From NCBI GenBank assembly GCA_042568205.1, contig JBHPJE010000001.1, positions 124,001 through 188,000 on the forward strand: a DNA stretch of 64,000 bases. Direction: 5' to 3'. The stretch is from JAUVDZ01 sp042568205 (GTDB lineage Bacteria; Patescibacteriota; Gracilibacteria; UBA1369; PNNO01). Position 1 is the first letter of the stretch; the number at the start of each line of letters is the position of its first letter. Made by a program: the position numbers and the translations under genes. The notes under the pieces are model-generated. The model saw only the letters and a list, made by a program, of their open reading frames with translations. It did no database searches and was not told the DNA's origin. Positions 59,616 to 64,000 of the stretch are shown piece by piece.

Positions 59616-62171
59616 TTAAACCTCGAGAACTAAATCCATAATTACTACTGTAATTTTTGCAATTTCACCTCTTAAAATATCATTAATCGCTTTAAATGTT
59701 CCATCTTCATAGCCTTCTATAATTCCCATATCATATCCGTATGCAACATAAACTGCATACCAAATTGTTTCTGAAACATCAGAGAAATGAGAAACAGAAG
59801 ATAAATCATAACTATCTAAATCAACACCTTTTGCAAGCAATAGAATTTTTAATGCTTCAGCCCTGTTAACCATATTCCCTGGTCTGAAGTTTCCATCATC
59901 ATAACCATCCACAATTCCAAGTTCAGCAGCTTTAGCAACATAAGTTGTGTACCATTCTGTTAAAGGAGTGTCTAAGAATGGAGCTTCATCTACAGATTCA
60001 GGAACTTCAATTCCATTCGCAAGAAGTGCGATTTTTACAATTTCTGCTCTGGTAGTTCCAACAGCAACACCAAATGTTCCATCGCCAGGACCAGTCATGA
60101 TTCCAGCATTGAATAATAGAGCTATATATTCAGAAGCCCAGAAAGCAGCATCATAATCAGAGAAATTATAAGCAACTTCATCTGCAGTTAAGTCAGTAGG
60201 TTCTTCAAGTGTTCCTTCTCCAGCAAGAGTTTCTCCTTCTTCTGCAGTTGTTTCTTCACCTTCAACAACTACTTCTTCTAATTCAGTATCCCAAACATAT
60301 CCTTCTTCTAAAGTACAAGTAGCACTACAACCATCATCATCATCAGTGTTCCCATCATCACATGCTTCACCAGTATCTTTTGTTCCATCACCACATTCAG
60401 CAGAAGATCCACCAGAACTACCTCCACTTCCACCTCCGCCACCACCGGTGTCTGGAGTAAGAAGTTGATTGGTACTAGTTGGTACAGCATTTGCATCAGT
60501 TGGTCCATGATTAAGAGAAGCCATGAAAATACCTTCATCTAGTGACCCAAGAAGAAGGTCATCATCAGCTAAATCATCATTAAATTGTGGAACATAAAGT
60601 TTAACAGTTGAATTGTCAGGTACAGCAGCAGCTAAATTAACACTTGCATAAAATTCTCTTCCACCTAAAGGAATAGGAACTCCTATAATCCAATCCCATT
60701 CCCAACTATTATCAGTTGAATCCCAAGTACCAGCACCTAAGAGGGTGTCATCTCCACCAGCTTCAAAAGTTGCATTACCTCCATCTGCCCAAAGCATTAC
60801 TGCAGGAATATAAGTTTGAGTAAGCGTACCACTATTTTTTAATGTAATTCCCATTAACTCATCAGCTGCTTTATCAACAAATCCATCATTATCTAAATCA
60901 TCATAAACGTCCTTGTTTGTTGCAAAAGGTGCTAAAGAAGTATGTTTAACTGTACCCCAGGTTTGATCCATGTCATCTGTAGGACCAACTACTCCACCCA
61001 CTACTACTTCTCCGCTTTCTAATATTCCATCTCCATCATCATGAGCCACACTTTCATCACCACTAAAACCTGCTGTACCGCCTGTTCTTTCAAAGTAATA
61101 ATTATTGTCACTACTCATTAAATACCAATCTTCAATATAATCACCACTAATTCCAAGTTCACCTGCTACAGCAGCATAAGGCTGTAGAACTGTATCAGTA
61201 GCACCCCCGCCAGTAATATTTGCACCATCTGCATAAGGTGCAAATGCACGCATAATTGGTTCTGAAAATCCACCAGGTCCTGCAGGTGCAGGGACGTAAT
61301 CAAAAATTCCATTATGATTTGAATCTAAGTATCCAATTTGTTCTACACCAATTCCACTAAATGAAGCACCCATATAAAAAGGAGCTCCTACACCAATTAA
61401 ACAATTACCTGGGTCATACAATATAGTGTCAAATCCAGGATCATAAAACGCAGTTGGTCCTCCTAATATATCTGCCCAAATTGGTTCACCAAAGTCGTAG
61501 ACTCCATTCCCGTTATCACATGCTAATAAATTATTTGCAAACTGAATATCTGCTGGTGGACCTATTGCAGAACCAGGAGGTGAATTAAAATTCATATAAG
61601 AAGTTGCTCCACCAATAATTGCCCAATCTCCACCGTCCATTTGACCATTACCAATTGAATCTATCCAAATTGCTTCAACACCATCATAACTACCTGCTGT
61701 TGGTGCGATAGTGCCATCAAACCAGTATTCTGCACCTGCTACAGCAGCCTGAAATGATTGCCAAGGAGCAGTACCCTCTAGATGGATATTATCGAATGGA
61801 TCTAAAATCCCATCTGTATTTACATCTTCAATAATTGCTTCCCCTGCATCGTATGCATCATTGCTATTAGTATCCATGTAAAATTCATCTGGTAACCATA
61901 TTGTGTATTGGTCACCATTCCAACTCTTTAATACGCCATCATATAATTGAGTATCATCAATTGCAGCGGCATTGTTATAAGCATCAGGTAAAAGGAATTC
62001 TAATGCTAGATTGTTTGTAGAGCCTCCATTAGCATAAACTGTCCCTATTGGAGTCATCCCAGCTTCAAGAACAGCCGAAGTAGATGCACTTGCCACACTA
62101 GCAGTGAGCATCATCAACATTGCACAAAGCGAGATTTTCGCACTGAGCATTACGTTTCGTTTTGAGAACAT
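59616..62171 (-). CDS. SLH surface protein with Myxococcus-type cysteine-rich repeat
   Basis: An 851-residue secreted protein. Signal peptide (AKISLCAMLMMLTASVASA), long ectodomain rich in Gly, Asp and Ala with repeating D-x-D/N elements (DTNSNDAYDAGEAI, DTNTDGILDPFDN-like), a Gly/Ser linker, then a DUF4215-type cysteine repeat (ECGDGTKDTGEACDDGNTDD, DGCSATCTLEEGYVWD) and three SLH domains (YDAAFWASEYIALLFNAGIM; FLDTPLTEWYTTYVAKAAEL; HFSDVSETIWYAVYVAYGYD). The Asp repeats resemble dockerin/TSP3 Ca2+ loops. Expected in the surface layer. Closed by the hairpin at 59567. Confidence 0.88.
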   Translation of the reverse strand: MFSKRNVMLSAKISLCAMLMMLTASVASASTSAVLEAGMTPIGTVYANGGSTNNLALEFLLPDAYNNAAAIDDTQLYDGVLKSWNGDQYTIWLPDEFYMDTNSNDAYDAGEAIIEDVNTDGILDPFDNIHLEGTAPWQSFQAAVAGAEYWFDGTIAPTAGSYDGVEAIWIDSIGNGQMDGGDWAIIGGATSYMNFNSPPGSAIGPPADIQFANNLLACDNGNGVYDFGEPIWADILGGPTAFYDPGFDTILYDPGNCLIGVGAPFYMGASFSGIGVEQIGYLDSNHNGIFDYVPAPAGPGGFSEPIMRAFAPYADGANITGGGATDTVLQPYAAVAGELGISGDYIEDWYLMSSDNNYYFERTGGTAGFSGDESVAHDDGDGILESGEVVVGGVVGPTDDMDQTWGTVKHTSLAPFATNKDVYDDLDNDGFVDKAADELMGITLKNSGTLTQTYIPAVMLWADGGNATFEAGGDDTLLGAGTWDSTDNSWEWDWIIGVPIPLGGREFYASVNLAAAVPDNSTVKLYVPQFNDDLADDDLLLGSLDEGIFMASLNHGPTDANAVPTSTNQLLTPDTGGGGGGSGGSSGGSSAECGDGTKDTGEACDDGNTDDDDGCSATCTLEEGYVWDTELEEVVVEGEETTAEEGETLAGEGTLEEPTDLTADEVAYNFSDYDAAFWASEYIALLFNAGIMTGPGDGTFGVAVGTTRAEIVKIALLANGIEVPESVDEAPFLDTPLTEWYTTYVAKAAELGIVDGYDDGNFRPGNMVNRAEALKILLLAKGVDLDSYDLSSVSHFSDVSETIWYAVYVAYGYDMGIIEGYEDGTFKAINDILRGEIAKITVVIMDLVLEV

Positions 62172-62333
62172 ATAAATTAAGGTTAATTAAACACTAAGAA
62201 AAAGTATATTGGCATATAGAATAAAAGTAAAATAATGCAAATTGACACATGACTAGTTGTTTTTTCAGTTTTCTCTTAACATTTTCAGCAATTTTGATAT
62301 AGTTGATTTGCCTAATTTCTAACTTTTAAAAAT

Positions 62334-64000
62334 ATGCGTAAATTTTTCGCAGTAGCAAGCCTTATTTCAGTGCTCGCTCTTTCGTTAAACGGATGCGTTG
62401 ATCAACCACCTGAACCAACACCAGAACCAGATACAACAACTGTAGTTGCTCCAGACGCTACAACTCCTGTAGCTGAAGCATCAACTTTTGCAGAATGGAC
62501 AGATAATACTGTTGATTTCACACCAAAAGTTGCAAATTACGAAATTAAATCTGATCTTAGTAATGTTGAATATATTGATATTCTTGCAGGACCAGTTAGC
62601 AAAGATGCAGAATTAGTAGAAAATGGATTCTATGTTGCTGAAGGATGGAGTGAAGAATTTTTCTCAATTTATGAGGAAAATAGATATGAAATGACACCAA
62701 ATTTTATTACTACCGATTCAGTACTTCATACTTATCATCTTTATTTTAATTATCTTTTGAAATCATTGGAAGAAGCTGAACTTTATGATCTTGCACAGTC
62801 AATTTCTAAATCAATGATGGAGAAATCTCAGGAACAGTATGAAGCTTTAGAAGGAACAGAATGGGAGACAGCTGCAAAACGAAATGTAGCATTTTTTGCG
62901 CTTGCTTTAAGGCAGTTTAATGATAATGCCTACGTTCCTGATCATGTTGAAGATGTGATTAAAGTTGATGGTGAAGCAATGATTGCTCATGAAGGAATAG
63001 CTGAATCTGCAGTCATGAATAGTGAAGAATTTTTAGAAGATTTTTCACAATATATACCTAGAGGCCACTACACAAAATCTGAAAAATTAAGCAAATATTT
63101 CAATGCTTTAATGTGGTATGGAAGAATGACTTTCAGACTTCAACAACCTGATGAAGTTAAATCTTCATTACTAATTATGTCAGTTTTAGATAACAATGAA
63201 GACTTATTAGCAGATTGGAAGAGATTATATGAACCTATTGGATTTTTTGTAGGTCAACCTGATGATCTTGTTTATTATGATTTTCAACCAGTAGCTTTAG
63301 AAACATTCGGAGATCTTACTTTAGAAAATCTTCAGGCAGGAAGTGTTTCTAATTTCATTTCAAAAGCTAAAGAACTCCGTGATCCGGGAGTTAATTCAAT
63401 TCCTGTTTTAGGTCCAGCTTTAAATCCTAAAAGAGCTTCAGTTGAAGATAGAACTGAAGATACAAAAGGATTCCGGTTCCTTGGGCAAAGATTTACAGTT
63501 GATGCATCAATTTTCCAAAGATTAATTGATAGAGAAGTTGAACAAAGAATGCTTCCAAATGGGCTTGATATCCCTGCTGGATTTGGCTCTGATCTTGCTT
63601 ATAAATTATTGGAAGAAAAAGGAGAAACTGAATACAAAAACTATCCTGAAAACATGAATAAATTGGTTTTAGCAATCAATGAATTACCAATGTCTCAATG
63701 GACTGAGAATTTATATTGGGGATGGATGTATACATTGAAATCTTTACTTCATGTTGATTATGCAGCTGGATATCCAATGTTCATGCAAAATGAAAACTGG
63801 AAGAAAAAAGAACTTACAACTTTCCTAGGTTCATGGGCAGAACTAAAGCACGATACGATTCTTTATGCTAAGCAGGTTTATGCAGAACTTGGCGGAGGCC
63901 CAATGATTGAAGAAAGAGATGATCGTGGATATGTTGAACCAAATCCTGATCTTTACGCTCGTTTGGCATCTCTAACTCAACTAACTATTGATGGATTGGA
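62334..64000 (+). CDS. DUF3160 lipoprotein, 3' end outside window
   Basis: At least 555 residues, open at the window edge. Signal MRKFFAVASLISVLALSLNG then Cys21 (lipobox LNGC), a Pro/Glu/Thr linker, then DUF3160 sequence: NFITTDSVLHTYHLYFNYLL, YIPRGHYTKSEKLSKYFNAL, MWYGRMTFRL and FRFLGQRFTVDASIFQRL. The family is usually 700-900 residues, extracytoplasmic and of unknown function. AT-rich leader, no SD. The 162-bp gap before it (62172-62333) shows no other feature. Confidence 0.88.
   Translation, partial: MRKFFAVASLISVLALSLNGCVDQPPEPTPEPDTTTVVAPDATTPVAEASTFAEWTDNTVDFTPKVANYEIKSDLSNVEYIDILAGPVSKDAELVENGFYVAEGWSEEFFSIYEENRYEMTPNFITTDSVLHTYHLYFNYLLKSLEEAELYDLAQSISKSMMEKSQEQYEALEGTEWETAAKRNVAFFALALRQFNDNAYVPDHVEDVIKVDGEAMIAHEGIAESAVMNSEEFLEDFSQYIPRGHYTKSEKLSKYFNALMWYGRMTFRLQQPDEVKSSLLIMSVLDNNEDLLADWKRLYEPIGFFVGQPDDLVYYDFQPVALETFGDLTLENLQAGSVSNFISKAKELRDPGVNSIPVLGPALNPKRASVEDRTEDTKGFRFLGQRFTVDASIFQRLIDREVEQRMLPNGLDIPAGFGSDLAYKLLEEKGETEYKNYPENMNKLVLAINELPMSQWTENLYWGWMYTLKSLLHVDYAAGYPMFMQNENWKKKELTTFLGSWAELKHDTILYAKQVYAELGGGPMIEERDDRGYVEPNPDLYARLASLTQLTIDGL

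Noticed and set aside
1..64000. CRISPR array, IS element, integrase or rRNA
   Set aside because: No regularly spaced repeats, transposase or recombinase motifs, or rRNA sequence were found by reading both strands.

Overview
The window reads as a chromosomal segment of an AT-rich bacterium using the standard code: TGA ends several genes (umuD, corA, the DUF763 gene), which argues against the UGA-recoded Gracilibacteria/Absconditabacteria. Compact gene packing, many TAATG/ATGA stop-start overlaps, several large proteins without recognisable families, and cell-surface proteins carrying SLH, thrombospondin type 3 and MopE-like motifs suggest a Candidate Phyla Radiation (Patescibacteria) member, perhaps Peregrinibacteria. 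That placement is inference; no rRNA is present to test it.

Layout: 0.5-7 kb, WG-repeat protein, ZIP transporter, a caspase-like (clan CD) protein, a lipoprotein cyclophilin and thyA-folA. 7-10 kb, a repair operon (DUF763-umuD-umuC) behind a perfect 18-bp palindrome. 10-20.8 kb, membrane and envelope genes (DUF3307, cNMP-binding protein, CorA, PGRP amidase), trxA-SPFH and an MFS carrier. 21-24 kb, rpsO-pnp. 24-36 kb, an SLH-M23 peptidase, tRNA-Gly with a broken upstream copy, a cold-shock gene, and two very large paralogous SLH surface proteins. 36-48 kb, two big helical proteins and an SNF2 helicase-methyltransferase fusion around a housekeeping block (RF-like GGQ protein, tsaB, rsmI, pilin). 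48-55 kb, an SLH protein and a tightly coupled operon (PrsW, SxtJ-like, carbamoyltransferase, SGNH hydrolase, DUF5989, kinase-like). 55-64 kb, rnhA, tRNA-Phe, NAGPA lipoprotein, TMEM43, MATE, another SLH protein and the start of a DUF3160 lipoprotein.

The most unusual feature is three short GC-rich transcription units (1-243, 20929-21216, 26997-27686). Native genes start behind AT-rich leaders without a Shine-Dalgarno sequence. These three each have a clear SD, GC-ending codons and inverted-repeat structure upstream; two have a host-type TTGACA...TATTAT promoter in AT-rich DNA and two have a hairpin after the gene. They look like acquired single-gene units placed under host promoters. No CRISPR array, transposase, integrase or rRNA was seen.
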